Counted from the stretch's first letter, positions 1 to 12,510 are shown. The stretch is 64,000 bases of DNA from Megaleporinus macrocephalus (GCA_021613375.1 CM038718.1:43856166-43920165); one strand, 5' to 3'. Notes: a model not told the origin generated them from the letters alone. Made by a program: numbers and translations.

Positions 1-1243
1 TATTAAATTCTCAGAAGAGCAGAAAACCTTTCTGCGTCTCACAATCCATAAAACCTACAATCTCATATGCCCAGGTTTAGTGTTCTATGGTCATGTCCAG
101 TTCCACCCATTACTCTAGCACAGCCTTTCTACAAGATACATGAAGAGCCGCCACATCTGGTTCATCTCACACTTGGAGGAGAACGCTAACTACCCATACT
201 GTTCCATCAACCTGCGCTGGCTAGCATTGCACTTAAAGGGGGGAAAGGGGGGACCATCCTACATGCTCAGAGACAGAGAGGGGACAAGTATGCTCTCTTG
301 GACTCCCGATTACGGATGGCTGTGGCATCACCAGGGATCAAAGTCACTAGACTGTCTATCTCACAACGACAGGCCCAAGATTATTGCTGGCAATTAACGG
401 AAATGAACAGCCACAAATTAGTGCCCAGTGTCATTGGTGGCTACTAGATTTTTTTCCTTAAATGAAGAACATTCAAAGTTTTGTTAGCTCTGAGAACAGC
501 ACTGAGCAAAATTCTTTTTTTTTTTTCATTTGCAGCCAAAACAGCCATCAAGGGCTCTCAGAAGAACTTTCTGCATCTCACAATCCATAAAACCTACCAT
601 CTCATATGCCCAGCTCCATCCACTACTCTAGCACAGCCTTCTTACAAGATACATGAAGAGCCTCCACATCTGGTCCAACTTAACACACTTGGAGGAGAAC
701 ACTAACTAACTAACTAAGGGGACAAGTATGCTCTCTTGGACTGCAGATTACAGATGGCTGTGGCATCACCAGAGATCAAACTGGCTGTCTATCTCACAAA
801 GACAGGCCCAAGATTACTGCTGGCAATAAACAGAAATGAACAGCCACTAATTAGCGTCCAGCATCATTGGTGGCTACTAGATTACTTTTATTAAATGAAG
901 AACAGTCAAGGTTTTGTCAGCTCTGAGTACAGCACTGAGGAAAATGTTTATTTTTTTTCATTTGCAGCCAAAACAGCCATCAAGGGCAAGTTATTAAATT
1001 CTCACAATCCATAAAACCTACCATCTCATATGCCCAGCTCCATCCACTACTCTAGCACAGCCTTCTTACAAGATACATGAAGAGCCTCCACATCTGGTCC
1101 AACTTAACACACTTGGAGGAGAACACTAACTAACTAAGGGGACAAGTATGCTCTCTTGGACTCCAGATTACGGATGGCTGGGGCATCACCAGGGATCAAA
1201 GTCACTGGACTGTCTATCTCACAACGACAGGCCCAAGATTTTG
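1..1243. repeat. Triplicated local repeat, about 420-540 bp per copy
   Basis: Three direct copies follow one another. The shared string 'tctcatatgcccag' falls at 61, 600 and 1024, and every copy carries 'acaagatacatgaagagcc', 'acttggaggagaac' and 'ggacaagtatgctctcttgg'. Copy 1 is longer because of an extra G-rich piece near 235-290. Copies 2 and 3 each begin with a T-rich tract followed by 'catttgcagccaaaacagcc', which looks like a splice acceptor, but no frame is conserved between copies. I do not recognise the source sequence. A local segmental triplication is the simplest reading. Confidence 0.8.
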
Positions 1244-1249
1244 AAAGTT

Positions 1250-2040
1250 GCTTATGATGATCTGTAAACATTGCGCCTGTGACATTAAACCGGACCCTCA
1301 GTTCGTATCACGCGATCCGAATACCAGGATCCGTGGAGACGACAGGTGGCATATGTTTGTTTGTTTACGCCGCAGCGTCTGCCCTTCGTCAGATAGCTTT
1401 AGATGATGGCAGACTGGCAGGAAGCAAAGAGTGAATTATTCATATTAGCTCTCCCTCCCAGCTCTCGCCACAGAGCCATGCAGGCGGAGGATAGTGACTC
1501 ACCACGGCAAGATCAAAGCCGCAGAAAATAAATGTATGCAGGCGCTGAGCGCTCCGCCTATTCATTCGCTCCAAATGATCAGCGCGGAAAAGGGAAAACA
1601 AATCATCGTGACTCTGCTCGAATTCATTTAGGTTGTTGGTGGCCCAGAAGACGAGGAGGCACGAGGAGGCACGGCCCAGCGCATTCAGGATGCAACAAAC
1701 TTTGGTCTGTACGAGAATGAACGTTTTCATAGTGAGCTACGCCTGCTGGGATACTATAGAGCTGTTTTTCTTCTCCACAAAGACTGGAGCCAGTCTGTTC
1801 AAGTGCCCGTGACACAGCAAGTCTACCTACCCCACGCTGTTCATAAGACGATGATAAATGCCAGTAGCTGGAGGAAATGGAGGCTGTGTTGCAGACAGGA
1901 GCATCATTTGGGCTTACAGTATCTTGGGCCTTCAGATGATAATTGCTCATTAGCCACGCATTATTTATAACTCACACAAACAGAATAAACATAATGAAGA
2001 TAACGATGAGCACTAAATTTGACAAATTATTAGCTTGACT
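1250..2040. other. Repeat-free segment in syn2 intron 1, possible regulatory DNA
   Basis: This stretch has no match to any other part of the window, balanced base composition and several homeodomain-like cores, for example 'gataattgctcattagcc' near 1938. Open frames occur on both strands but none has a recognisable domain. It could be a conserved noncoding element; this is inference from appearance only. Confidence 0.3.
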
Positions 2041-2189
2041 CCTTCAGTATCTATCTACACTATACTGCCAAAAGTATTCACTCACCCATACAAAACATTG
2101 AATTCTGGTGTTCCATTCACCTTCATGGCCACAGGTGTATAAAGCCAAGCAGCCAGCCATGCAGACTGCTTCTACACACATTAGTGAAA

Positions 2190-2317
2190 GAGTGGGTCTC
2201 TCTCAGGAGCTCAGTGAACTCCAGCGAGGTAACGTGATGGGACGCCACCTGTGCAACAAGTCCAGTTGTGAAGTTTCCTCACTACTAAATATTCCAGAAG
2301 CAAGCTTAGAGAGCTAG
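2190..2317 (+). pseudogene. Tc1 transposase N-terminal (helix-turn-helix) fragment
   Basis: One frame reads ELSELQRGNVMGRHLCNKSS followed by a segment ending SSLLNIPEAS. This matches the N-terminal DNA-binding helix-turn-helix of fish Tc1 transposases. It runs into a stop at 2315-2317, far short of the catalytic domain, so it is a relic. Confidence 0.7.
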
Positions 2318-2461
2318 AGAGCTTCATGGAATGGGTTTCCATAGCCGAGCAGCTGCAGGGTGTAGTGGTGTAAACTACGTCGCCACCGGACTCTAGAGCA
2401 GTGGAGACGTGTTCTCTGGAGTGACCAATCACGTCTGGCAATTCAATGGACCAGTCTGGGT

Positions 2462-2825
2462 TTGGCGGTTGCCAGGAGACGGTACTGGTCTGACCGCATT
2501 GTGCCAAGTGTAAAGTTTGATGGAGGGGGGATTATGGTGAGGGGTTGTTTTTCAGGAGGTGGGCTCGGACCATTAGTTAAAGTGAAAGGAACTCTTAATG
2601 CTTCAGCAGACCAAGAGACTTTGGACAATGTCATGCTCCCAACTTTCTGGGGACAGTTTGGGGACGGCCCCTTCCTGGGGACAGCCCACCAGTGCACAAA
2701 GCAGCTCCATAAAGACATGAAGGAGCGAGTTTGGTGTGGAAGAACTTGACTGGCCTGCACAGAGTCCTGACCTCAACCTGATAGAACACCTTTGGGATGA
2801 ATTAGAGCGGAGACTGTGAGTCAGT
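2462..2825 (+). pseudogene. Tc1 transposase catalytic-region fragment
   Basis: The frame contains [20 protein letters not shown], then [19 protein letters not shown] and QFGDGPFLG, typical of the Tc1 DDE domain. After about 2690 the frame is lost; the family's WPAQSPDLN and [12 protein letters not shown] pieces continue to about 2820 in another frame. Frameshift and missing upstream catalytic part make it a pseudogene. Confidence 0.8.
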
Positions 2826-2918
2826 CCGACATCATATTAAACCCTATGGATTAAAAATGGGACGTCACTCAAGTTCATGAGTGTGAAGGCAGATGAGTGA
2901 ATACTTTTGGTAATGTAG

Positions 2919-2984
<66 letters not shown>
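2919..2984. repeat. (TATC)n microsatellite
   Basis: About 16 uninterrupted TATC units begin right at the right end of the Tc1 relic. Confidence 0.95.
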
Positions 2985-3059
2985 AAAGCTCAGAAACCAT
3001 GTATTTCATTTCCATTTAGAACAGCTACTAAGTATATTTTTCAACACATCTTTCTGAGG

Positions 3060-3670
3060 ACTTTAAATATCCTTACAACCACCTGGAAGACCTGCTAGAA
3101 CACCAAAACTGACCCCATCAGATAAGAAGTGCTCTCATCTTTGAGAGAGGGGAGAACATTAAGCTCAGCCTTCAGATCTGAGAACATACAAAGATCAACA
3201 TCTCCATCCTTCTACTGTGAGAAGACTTCTCAACGCTATGGAGTGCCTGAAAGGATGCGTAGCTGTTCAAGAAGCTCCTCACTGACAAAGAAACTGCGGA
3301 ACAGTCTCCGAACAATGGACTGACCACCCCAGAGTCCAGACCTCAACATCACTGAATTCGTTTGGCATTGTGTGTATTAGATGTAGATAATCATACATAC
3401 AAAACTTATTGTGAGAGAAGTAGATCATATCTTGAGCTCCAGTTTGAAGAACAAAGTTAGGTTCCAGATTTCTCCTGGACGCCTCCAGACATTGTATAAA
3501 TGTGTTCAGTTCCTTCAGCAGCAATCTTGATTTAGCTTAATGAAGTACTGAGCAGTCAAAGCAGGTATTAGATGAGAACTGTACATAATACTGGGTTGTT
3601 TAGGAGAAGCTTGGAAAGGGTTAAATAAACACACTGACGTATGAGAAAGCACTACTTACTCTATTAATAC
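3060..3670. mobile_element. Tc1-like transposon relic, family B (copy 1)
   Basis: The left half carries broken pieces of a second Tc1 transposase family, including 'gcctgaaaggatgcgtagctg' (about 3245) and 'agtccagacctcaacatca' (about 3331). The right part, about 3396-3670, is closely repeated at 8020-8340 with shared strings such as 'agatttctcctggacgcc' and 'cagcagcaatcttgattt'. No frame is open across it. Confidence 0.65.
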
Positions 3671-4784
3671 TGTTTGATTGGAATTTGGCCGACCAGTGTT
3701 GCAGTTTATGATGTAAATAGCTTGAGGCAGGCGCTCACACTGTATTTTAATACAGCTGCTGCTGCTGCTGCTACACCAACACGAAACTATACTAGCGTAA
3801 TTACGCGTGACTCTTTTGTTAATGGCAACACATTTTCCATTTACAAATATTAACTCCCAGTTTGGCTCTTAATGTCATTTGGAACAGAAACATAGAGTAC
3901 TGGAGATGATCCAGTGTGTTTTATGTGTTCATTTAGCCCACACAGTTTAGCTTAGGCTTAAAAAATAAAGGCTACTACTTGATTCATTGTAATACTTCAA
4001 TGTTCAGAGATTCAAAACGGTGGCTGTAAAGATATCACTGGATTATCAGCCGCAGTTAACAACAGTCACGAAAAGCAAGAACGAGAAAGGACACAGTGGC
4101 ACTTTGGCTTGCGGATGAGAATGAACGCTGTGTGCTTGTGCCAGAACAGCCTGAGCGTCAAAATCCAAGAACGGCCACGTTTAGTGAATACAAAACCACT
4201 TCAGCTTCACCACGGACTAGCATCACTACTTCTGATAGCCAGTACATGATGAAGACGATAAAGGTACTCGCTGGGGTGTGAAATGGGTTTAGTCAAAGTG
4301 ACGGCTGTTTATTTCCCCAATAACATACAGCACTGTGAATGCTTCTCCTCCTACATTCGCTATAGTCAGTCCCTGTATCTCTCTAAGAGAAGACTTGAAT
4401 CAGTGCATCTGTCGTCCAACCCTGTGTTAAAGGCAGGCAGCAGTAATTTTAAGGCTATGCTGTCCCTCAGCAGCATTGATTAGCACTTAAGGGACAGCCT
4501 GCCACTGAGATCCATATCCAATTACCATGTAAGAAGCTTAAACCGAACAGAAGATATGTAATACTGTGCTCTTCCTTTTGGCCTTAATTAAAGAAATTAA
4601 AAAAAAATAATTTATGTGTTGAATTATATACAGTCCAGCCATATATGACATGTTATTATTTTTTTTGTGATAAGCAAGGCAATGCAAGTTGCACCTTTCA
4701 TACACTGCGGTCATTCAAAGTGTTTTATAAATGAGGAAATACCTAAATAAGCATTCAAAAAGGTCTTTAAAGATTTACAGATTT
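3671..4784. other. No recognised gene or repeat
   Basis: Apart from a short run of six CTG units near 3755-3772 and AT-rich DNA after 4560, nothing stands out. Short open frames on the plus strand have no recognisable domain. Confidence 0.5.
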
Positions 4785-5235
4785 AAATTAAAAAGATAAA
4801 ATTAAGTATTAAATTTTAATTTAAAAAATGTAATATAATTCAAATTTTAATTACAAAGGTAAAATAAATATTAAATGTAAATTAAACTTTTAAATCAAAT
4901 TCAAATTTAAATTAAAAAGGTAAAATAAGAATGACATTTAAATTACAAAATGTAATAAAATTCAAATTTTAACAAAAAGAGTAAAATAAGTATTACATTT
5001 AAATTACACAATTTAATAAAATTCACATTTAAATTAAAAAGGTAAAATAAGTATTACATTTAAATAACAAAATGTAATAAAATTCAAATTTTAACAAAAA
5101 GGGTAAAATAAGTATTACATATAAATTACAAAATTTAATACAATTCAAATTTATATTAAAAAGGTAAAATAAGTATTACATTAAAATTAAACTTTTAAAT
5201 AAAATTTAAATAAAAAAAGGTCAAATAAATATTAG
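4785..5235. repeat. AT-rich minisatellite, unit about 61 bp
   Basis: The marker 'ggtaaaataa' or a close variant recurs at roughly 4857, 4919, 4980, 5041, 5103, 5163 and 5219, giving a period near 61 bp and about seven units. Units are diverged and very A/T rich. Confidence 0.85.
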
Positions 5236-5749
5236 AACATGATTAAAACAATATATTTGAAAGAAAGGAAATTAACCATAAGAGCTGAGCAGTGTTTTAA
5301 ACTGAGCTGCTGAAACTGCAATGACGTCAGCCCAGATTTAAAAATGCATAGTGTTTCTCTCAACTGGTTCCATTTAAGAGCAGCTTCACAATGTTTGGTC
5401 TTTACTTTAGGTAACACTAACTGACTAGCTTTAAATAATCTGAGAGTTCTGTGGCCTATTAGATAAATATTCTGGTCCTACACTGTTAAATGATTTTCAG
5501 ACCAGTAACAGTATACTGGTATTCAGTATCAGGATTTAATTTTACTCCTAGTGTCTCAGGCAGCTGCATTTTGAATCAACTGAAGCTGTGTGGTAGACCA
5601 TTACAGTGATCAACCCTACTGTATAAATGAAGGCATAGACGAGTTCCTCCAGGTCTGGTTTATACACCAAGTCCATTCATACACCAAGGCTGGTTATAAC
5701 TGGGCAGTATAACTGGGCAGTGTGCTCTGAAAACCATTGATAATAAACA

Positions 5750-5789
<40 letters not shown>

Positions 5790-7129
5790 TGTAGGGATGA
5801 TCCATTACCTGCTTCGACTAATCAACACATTAAATCAGGGATGAGTGAGATGGAATTTTAACAAAGTCCTAAACAACCAGCTCACAGTCATTGGCCTTGG
5901 GAATGCATGTCCATGAATTTCAGAGGGTGGAGCTTCTGAAAGAGCTCTGATGGGTGTATTTGTTTTGCTGTTGAGTTTATATATCAACAAACAGCTACAC
6001 ATCCTTTCAGACCCCAAAACGCTGAGATGTCTTCTCTCAGTGGAAGGATGGACAGAAACACCTGTGGAAGTTCTCAGATCTAAAGCAAGAGTGGAGCTGT
6101 TTATGTCATGGGGGCTGTTTTGGTGTACTAGCAGGTCTTCCAGGTGGTTGCTAGGACACTCGTTTTCTCTGTATCATGTTTACTATATTTTGAGCTTCGG
6201 AAACTCTTGACGTGACCTTTCTTATGGTGATTGTCTTTTATGTAATATCCTCAAATATCCTTCCAATATGTCTTGAAAAATTAAGTTAGTTCTACTTAAT
6301 AGCTGTTCTGATTGGAAATACATGGTCTCTGAGTTATGCACAGATAAAAAAAAAACTGTTTATCTCATGGGTACAGTGGTCTTCCAGAGCTTGCCCCAAC
6401 TGTATGTGTATCTTTTAATCATCTGTGATGAATGGACCAATAGAAATGCTTTAATATCACTTGCAATAAAATCCATTTACATTAAATAATGTTGAAAGTC
6501 TTTTCGGCCCCTGTAAAGTTAATATATTTACCAAGAGTGGTCTCTGGCTTGTATATACCCCAGAATACTGCCTACTCACAGAGCATGTAGCTTATTCTCT
6601 ATAGAAAAAAGCTAAAGCCTGCAGACCTACTTAATCTACTTAAGCTGCTACCTTTCGCTCACAGCAGGCTCACGATCGGAATGTAAATTTGGTAGTACTC
6701 AATTTGATGAGTCACTGTGGTGCGTTCATTAGGAGGCTTCTGTGTTCTGGCCAAGCTGCCTACGTGCTGTTATTGTGCAGAACTCACTTCAAGATGAAAT
6801 ACACATGAGCATGAAATACAGCTTGCATCGTGGTTGGTAACTATCACACTGCACAGATGACCAGTACTGGGAAAGCATTCGCTGTCTTCAGAACGATACA
6901 TACAACAGGGATCTTAGATGAGCAGGATTTTGGGACAGCTTATGATCAAATACAATACTTTTGTTGATTCTCTCAGTGAAAATAAGTCAGACGTTCTATA
7001 TAGAGACCACACTGCTGCACATATGAAAGATGTGATAGAAAAAAAACTTGTATTTATATTGTTGTAGTTGAATAATGAGAGTTTAGTACTTGGAACTGAT
7101 ACAATACGTATTGTCATACAGCGGTCACG
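5236..7129. other. Noncoding stretch without recognised gene
   Basis: Contains the ATT microsatellite listed separately and a fragment near 6425-6480 with 'gaatggaccaatagaaatgc', an arm of the MITE seen at 25990-26505. Nothing else could be identified on either strand. Confidence 0.5.
5751..5790. repeat. (ATT)n microsatellite
   Basis: Thirteen ATT units in a row. Confidence 0.95.
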
Positions 7130-7457
7130 ATTAAGTATATCATGATATATTGCAATACTGCAAGTAAAGTGATATATTGCGATTTTTTAAATCCTACTAT
7201 TAAAACACACCACTGTATGAACAGGTTTGTCAATGCTTACAATAGCATTGCGCCCTTGTGCTGCTTGTTAATGTTGGAGTGGAGCTGAAATGGATTACAA
7301 CACTGCCATCTAGTGGTCAGAGGTTTAAACACAAATACAATGATTCACTGTCTGCCAGGAATCTGAGTATCGATACTGTGTTTTTGAGAATTGATACAGT
7401 ATCACGAAATATAATATCCCGATATTTGATATTTTCGATATTTTCAATCACCCCTAG
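7130..7457. mobile_element. hAT-like nonautonomous element (copy 1)
   Basis: Rich in self-complementary motifs such as 'atcatgatatattgcaatac' and 'cgatattttcaatcacccc', typical of fish hAT terminal regions. A related inverted copy lies at 17690-18075. No transposase frame is present. The class is inferred from resemblance only. Confidence 0.45.
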
Positions 7458-7534
7458 AACTGATGTACAGTGAACCTCAAACCCTGTTCTTCCACTACAA
7501 ATCCTACTTTCATAAAAGAGGGACGGTAAATCAG

Positions 7535-7790
7535 GCTCAGCTCAAAATCCTAAACTGTTACATAACAGACTTGTTAATATTTACACCCCCAACATGTACA
7601 TACGACCACCACAGCAACCAAACTGGTGACTATGTGAAGAAACCCAGCGTTCCAGGCTGTGAAGGAAACGTCATTACTTTTCATTCCTTCCCAACAAACA
7701 ACCCAACTGTCAGAGCTACATGGTTGATGTTCACCTTTAAACCAGCCTGAAGTTCCCATTCATCAGTTTCTTGGAATGAAATGTTCTGTT
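7535..7790 (+). repeat. Interspersed repeat family C, copy 1
   Basis: Shares long near-identical stretches with 10445-10690, for example 'atggttgatgttca' and 'ttggaatgaaatgttctgtt'. It matches 11571-11700 in reverse complement; a fragment near 50760-50830 is more distant. No coding content is recognised. Confidence 0.75.
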
Positions 7791-7929
7791 CCACCTTATA
7801 TGCTACAGCTTGGGCGGGTGCCAGAACGTAACTAGGACACCATTAAAGATGGAACAGAAAATTCCCAAACAAGCTGGCGACTAGGAACAGCTCTCACTTC
7901 TTTAATAGGATCTCGGACAACCCTAATTC

Positions 7930-8345
7930 TGCAGTCTGTGCAAAACTCTTAGGCACCTAAGCTGATAGTTTAAAAGCCTTCATCTGATCAATAAGTGTAT
8001 GTTCACCACCAGATCTGATTAGAACAGATGTAGATAATCATATATACAATACAAAGTAACATGAATATCTTATTGTGAGAGAAGTAGATCAGATCTTGAT
8101 CCAGTTCGAAGAACAAAGTGTAGTTCCAGATTTCTCCTGGACGCCCCAGACATTGTATGAATGTATTCAGTTCCTTCAGCAGCAATCTTGATTTAGCTTA
8201 ATGAAGTACTGAGCAGTCAAAGCAGGTATTAGATGAGAACTGTAAATAATACTAGGTTGTTTAGAAGAAGCTTGGAAAGTGTGTTAAATAAACACACTGA
8301 CGTATGTGAAAGCACTACTTACTCTATTAATACTGTTTAATATTT
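7930..8345. mobile_element. Tc1-like relic, family B (copy 2)
   Basis: Begins with 'gcagtctgtgcaaaactctt' followed by 'aggcacc', which resembles the terminal repeat of a common fish Tc1-like family. From 8020 to 8340 it aligns with 3396-3670 with few differences. The transposase part is deleted. Confidence 0.65.
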
Positions 8346-9369
8346 AAAGTGTGAAGAAAATTGGTTATTTTCTGGATCTAAATGTTACAGAATGCTTATA
8401 AATATGCTGAATGGTGCCTAAAACTTAGCTTTGGCCTAAAAACATCATGGTGAAGAAGTACATGAAGGGGTTCGTGAGGCCACTATTCCATTTTCATTGT
8501 CAGCATATAAAGATCTGAGTTCACAGGTCATTTTCAATTTGTGTTATATGTCTATAGGTTTTTCTACACAGAAATAATTTCATAACACTCAGAATTACTT
8601 TCCTCACATTTCAGTGTCTGAATTATACATATATTGCAAAATTACCCTTAAAACAAGAAGCTGAGCAATCAAGAATATGGTAATGGCTCTATTAGGCTTT
8701 AATAGAGAGTAAAAAAAAATAACTGGAGCAAATGAAGAAAAAGTACTTCTGGATGGGATCATAAAAATGGGCTGACCAGTTCCAGTGCTGGAGGGCAGTT
8801 TTAAGATTTTCTTGCTTAAAAAGACCCTCTACACCTCGTAGTGGACTGTTGAGGTCGGCTGAGGTGAGATTGAGGAAGAAAATCAGTGAACTATGCTGGA
8901 GTTAAGCCCTCCAGGGACAGAAATGGGCTCCAGTAAAGGAACATCTTGCATTGATCATTTCTGCTTTTCATTCTCCCGACTGGAACGACATGTAATAGTC
9001 ACCTTCGAGGTATTTCAGGATCGGTCCACACAGATAATGACCATCTTTAAAAGAGTGAGGTGAGCAAGACTGTGTCTTCCTCGGTGTGAGATCTTTTCTT
9101 GTCTGGGGGGTAATTCTCTGGGAAGGTCTGAGAACATGCGCACCTCATATCTCTGCATGCTGAGGAGAACCGAGTGTCAATCCTGAGAACTCTTGGTATT
9201 GTAGTTACTATATCCCTTAAAATGAGAAATATATCCCATCATTGTACAATATTTCTGAAAGATAAGAACCAAATACTCACACTGTGATTACGTTTCCATG
9301 TAATATAAACAACTAACCAACAACAAAAATCTCAAACACTGTTGATCCTTTTTTAAACACAAATACTAC
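8346..9369. other. Noncoding DNA with a diverged inverted-repeat arm
   Basis: Positions 9055-9170 match the reverse complement of about 10850-10950, including 'gtaattctctggg' and 'catatctctgcatgctgag'. The rest shows no gene and no recognised element. Confidence 0.5.
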
Positions 9370-10430
9370 ATTTACAAAAGAGGCATAAGACTATTTCATA
9401 ATTATAACTTATAACATTATATTATCAATATATTACCAACAACTTACCACAACAATTGCTAACATACTAGTTAATAAAAACAGTAAATAAAAAGATTAGT
9501 TACACCATAATTACCAATTTATAATTAATTAATAACTAAAAAGGACAAATATTTATGTAATTATAACTTATTGCCACTACGTTGATACCACTATATTACT
9601 AACATTCTATTTATTAACAATCAATTAAAAAGCATATGATTTTTAGGTTATTACAACTAGTTACAATTTTATTACTCACTAGTTACATTGTAATTACTAA
9701 CTGATCATAAATTAACAACAAAAAGGGACATAAAATGTTTATGAAATGATAACTTGTTAGCATGACTATGACTAGTTACCAAAACAATTACTAATATACT
9801 ATATTTTAACAGCCAGTAAATAAGCATATGATATTTAGATAATTACAACTTGTTACCATTTTATTACCCACTAGTTACACTATAATTACTAACTTTTTAT
9901 TCATTAACAACTTAAAAGGACATAAGACTTTATGTAATTATAATGTTTTACTATTTTACTACCAATGTATTACCAACTAGTTACCACAGCAATTACTAAC
10001 ATATTATTTATTATCAACCAGTAAATAAGCATGATTTTTAGATAATTACAACTTGTTACCATTTTATTACCCACTAGTTACACTATAATTACTAACTTTT
10101 TATTCATTAACAACTTAAAAGGACATAAGACTTTATGTAATTATGACGTCTTACTATTTTACTACCAATGTATTACCACAGTTAGTTACATTGCACGCTT
10201 AGTTACCACAGCAATTACTAACATATTTATTAATTATTTATTATTTCTTAACTACTAAATATACTATAATTACTAACTGATTAATTAACAACTTAAAGGG
10301 ACATAAGACTTTTATCTCATTATAAATTATTACCATTATATTACCAATTTAGTACTGTAACTAATTACCAGTCCAGTTAGTAACATATGTAGTAACAACT
10401 AGAAATTGAGCATGTGATGTATTTAGTTAA
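9370..10430. repeat. AT-rich tandem repeat, unit about 190 bp
   Basis: Variants of 'aaaaggacataagactttat' recur near 9375, 9540, 9722, 9912, 10109 and 10283, each followed by 'taattat' and later by 'ttaccattttattacccact'-like sequence. That gives about six diverged units of 165-195 bp. The array is flanked by the inverted arms noted at 9055-9170 and 10850-10950. Confidence 0.85.
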
Positions 10431-10444
10431 AGTTATCGTTTTTA

Positions 10445-10690
10445 CTGATCTAAAAAACAGGCCAAAATCCTACACTGTTACGTAACAGACTCAATAATAT
10501 TTACACCCCCACCATTTACATACGACCACACCTGCCATCAAACTGGTGACTATGTGTTCCAGGCTGTGAAGGGAACGTCAGCACTTTTCATTCCTTCCCA
10601 ATGAACCCAACTGTCAGAGCTACATGGTTGATGTTCATCTTTAAACAAAGCTGAAGTTCCTATTCGTCAGTTTATTGGAATGAAATGTTC
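10445..10690 (+). repeat. Interspersed repeat family C, copy 2
   Basis: Aligns with 7535-7790 over nearly its whole length, with a short deletion around 'gtgaagaaaccc'. Confidence 0.75.
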
Positions 10691-10964
10691 TGTTACTCCA
10701 GTCACTATATCCTTTATACTTCTACCAGATATGGACGAAATGCTCACACTGTGATTACGTTTCCACATAATATATACAATCATCCACCAAAAGCCCCAAC
10801 ACTGCTGTTCCTGAGCTCTGCAACACTTGAGTTTGAGTGCTGTGCTTCTCAGCATGCAGAGATATGAGCTGCACAGATTCTCAGTCTTCCCCAGAGAATT
10901 ACCCCCAGATGAGAAAGAGCTCATACTGAGGAAGACACAATCTTGGTCAAGGTGGTCATATATA
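10691..10964. repeat. Inverted partner of 9055-9170
   Basis: Read on the minus strand, 10850-10950 repeats 9055-9170. The string 'ctcacactgtgattacgttt' at about 10744 is instead in direct orientation with 9277, so the region is a mosaic and not a simple inversion. Confidence 0.5.
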
Positions 10965-11483
10965 CACTACCGCTCAAAAAGTTTGGGATCACAGTGAAAT
11001 GTTCTTGTTTTAATGGAGTATCTTCTTCCTTAACACAACAATGGACTGACGGGTCTCTAAAGAAAGTTGTTTCTTTCTGGTCATTGTGAGTCGGTCAGCA
11101 AGCCATCAACTGCTGATCTTCAGATACTAAACTAACCTAGAATGTTGTTCTCCCTTTTATACTCACTTATTAATAGAATGTTTTTCAGCTGTGCATCACA
11201 ATTGAGCAAGAGTGTCCTAACAACCAATTAGTCCAATAACATCCTTAACTTGGATTGGTGGTCGTACCAGGAGATTTAGACAGAGGACTGAGAATTACTG
11301 ATAATAGACTATATGCTAAATAAGACTCTATATAAAAATAGACTTTAATACAAACATTTTTATTCTTTAAAAATCATCTGATACACTTACATTAATTGTA
11401 AAATGGACAATATTGTTTGTGAATTGCTTGGAAATTGCAGAAAATGAAATTCTAAAGTGATCCTAAACTACTGAGCGGTTGTG
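10965..11483. mobile_element. Tc1/mariner-type MITE (family D), intact ends
   Basis: The left end begins 'cactaccgctcaaaaagttt' and the right end is 'gatcctaaactactgagcgg' followed by 'ttgtg', which is its imperfect inverted repeat. Both ends are flanked by TA (10963-10964 and 11484-11485). It is 519 bp with no coding capacity, hence nonautonomous. A truncated, inverted copy lies at 13583-13795. Confidence 0.85.
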
Positions 11484-11570
11484 TAAATGTTGGGGGTGTA
11501 AATAATAATGAAGAAATATAGTATATAGTTATCTTTGCCACACAAACCCTTTAATGTACTTCTTCAGCCT

Positions 11571-11700
11571 TATATAAAGATGAACATCAACCATATACCA
11601 CTGACACTTCGGTTCGTAGGGAAGGAATGAAAAATACTGACATTCCCTTCACAGTCTGGAAAGCTGGATTTCTCCACCACCAGTTTTTTTGCTACCTGTA
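11571..11700 (-). repeat. Interspersed repeat family C, copy 3 (inverted)
   Basis: The reverse complement matches the second half of copies 1 and 2, including 'cattccttccc' and 'atggttgatgttcatcttta'. Confidence 0.65.
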
Positions 11701-11815
11701 GATAAGAAAGAGCTCGTATGGATGAAATACTCAAACTGTGATTATGTTACTCACACTGTGATTATGTTACCACATAATAGAAACAATTAACCAACAAAAT
11801 AAATTAAAACGTGCA

Positions 11816-11998
11816 GCACTTAATCTTGTGTTGATGGCGCTGTCAAAAGATGCCCTGCTAGATCTGCCCTGGTCAACCGTAAGTGCTTTTATTGTGAAAC
11901 AAACAAAACAAAGAGGTATACCATGCTAATTCTCTGGGGAGGGGCTGTAGTGCCTAACAATAGCCTATCCTCTGTTGTATCACTCTCTTCCAAAGTTT
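11816..11998 (+). repeat. Direct repeat E, copy 1
   Basis: Repeated at 13425-13582 at high identity, including 'agatgccctgctagatctgc' and 'caaacaaaacaa'. Noncoding. Confidence 0.8.
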
Positions 11999-12239
11999 CA
12001 AAATTCTTCTGGATGCAACATAAACACAAGAACCACATAATAGAAACTATTAACCAACATTAAATTAAATTAAAATAACTACATTTATTTACTTTTGTTG
12101 ATTCCATGAATACCTTGCTTTACCAAAACACACTGAAGCTCAAACAGAGCTGTGATTGATCACAGATCACAGTAAGTAATGTTGATTGAAGGCTAATTTG
12201 CATACTGCATGCTGTTTTAGGCAGGTGAGTGAGTGGACA

Positions 12240-12510
12240 GTGAGTGGACACAGTGTTTAAACACTACAGTAGCACTGCTATGTCTGATCCACTCACACCA
12301 GCACAACATACGCTAGCACACCACCACCACGTCATTGAACACTGCAGTGCTGAGAATGACCCACCTCCCTAACAGAGCTCTGTGTTGGTCCACAGATGAA
12401 CTACAGTGTAAGTGTAGCTCCTATATGGTCAGTGGAGATGATACAGTGGACAGTGGGTGTAGATACAAGGAGGTGGCTTTAATGTTATGGCTGATCGGTT
12501 ATGGCACATT
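12240..12510 (+). mobile_element. Palindromic MITE family P, partial copy
   Basis: Contains the family's internal strings 'gctgagaatgacccacctcc' and 'gatacagtggacag' and ends with 'taatgttatggctgatcggt'. The matching left arm is missing, so it is truncated. Other copies lie at 14753-15103, 44671-45312, 51836-51995 and 55745-55960. Confidence 0.75.

Larger units (their letters stand above)
2056..2917 (+). mobile_element. Degenerate Tc1/mariner transposon
   Basis: Terminal inverted repeats share 'ccaaaagtattcactca': forward near 2067, and as its reverse complement near 2893-2910. The ends are flanked by TA, the target site of the superfamily. Inside are a helix-turn-helix fragment and a DDE catalytic-region fragment of a Tc1 transposase, in order, with the middle deleted. 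At about 0.86 kb against roughly 1.3-1.6 kb for intact elements, it cannot be autonomous. Confidence 0.85.

Noticed and set aside
1440..1950. Overlapping 96- and 108-codon minus frames
   Set aside because: Different frames of one segment, neither with a domain. Kept only as a possible noncoding conserved element.
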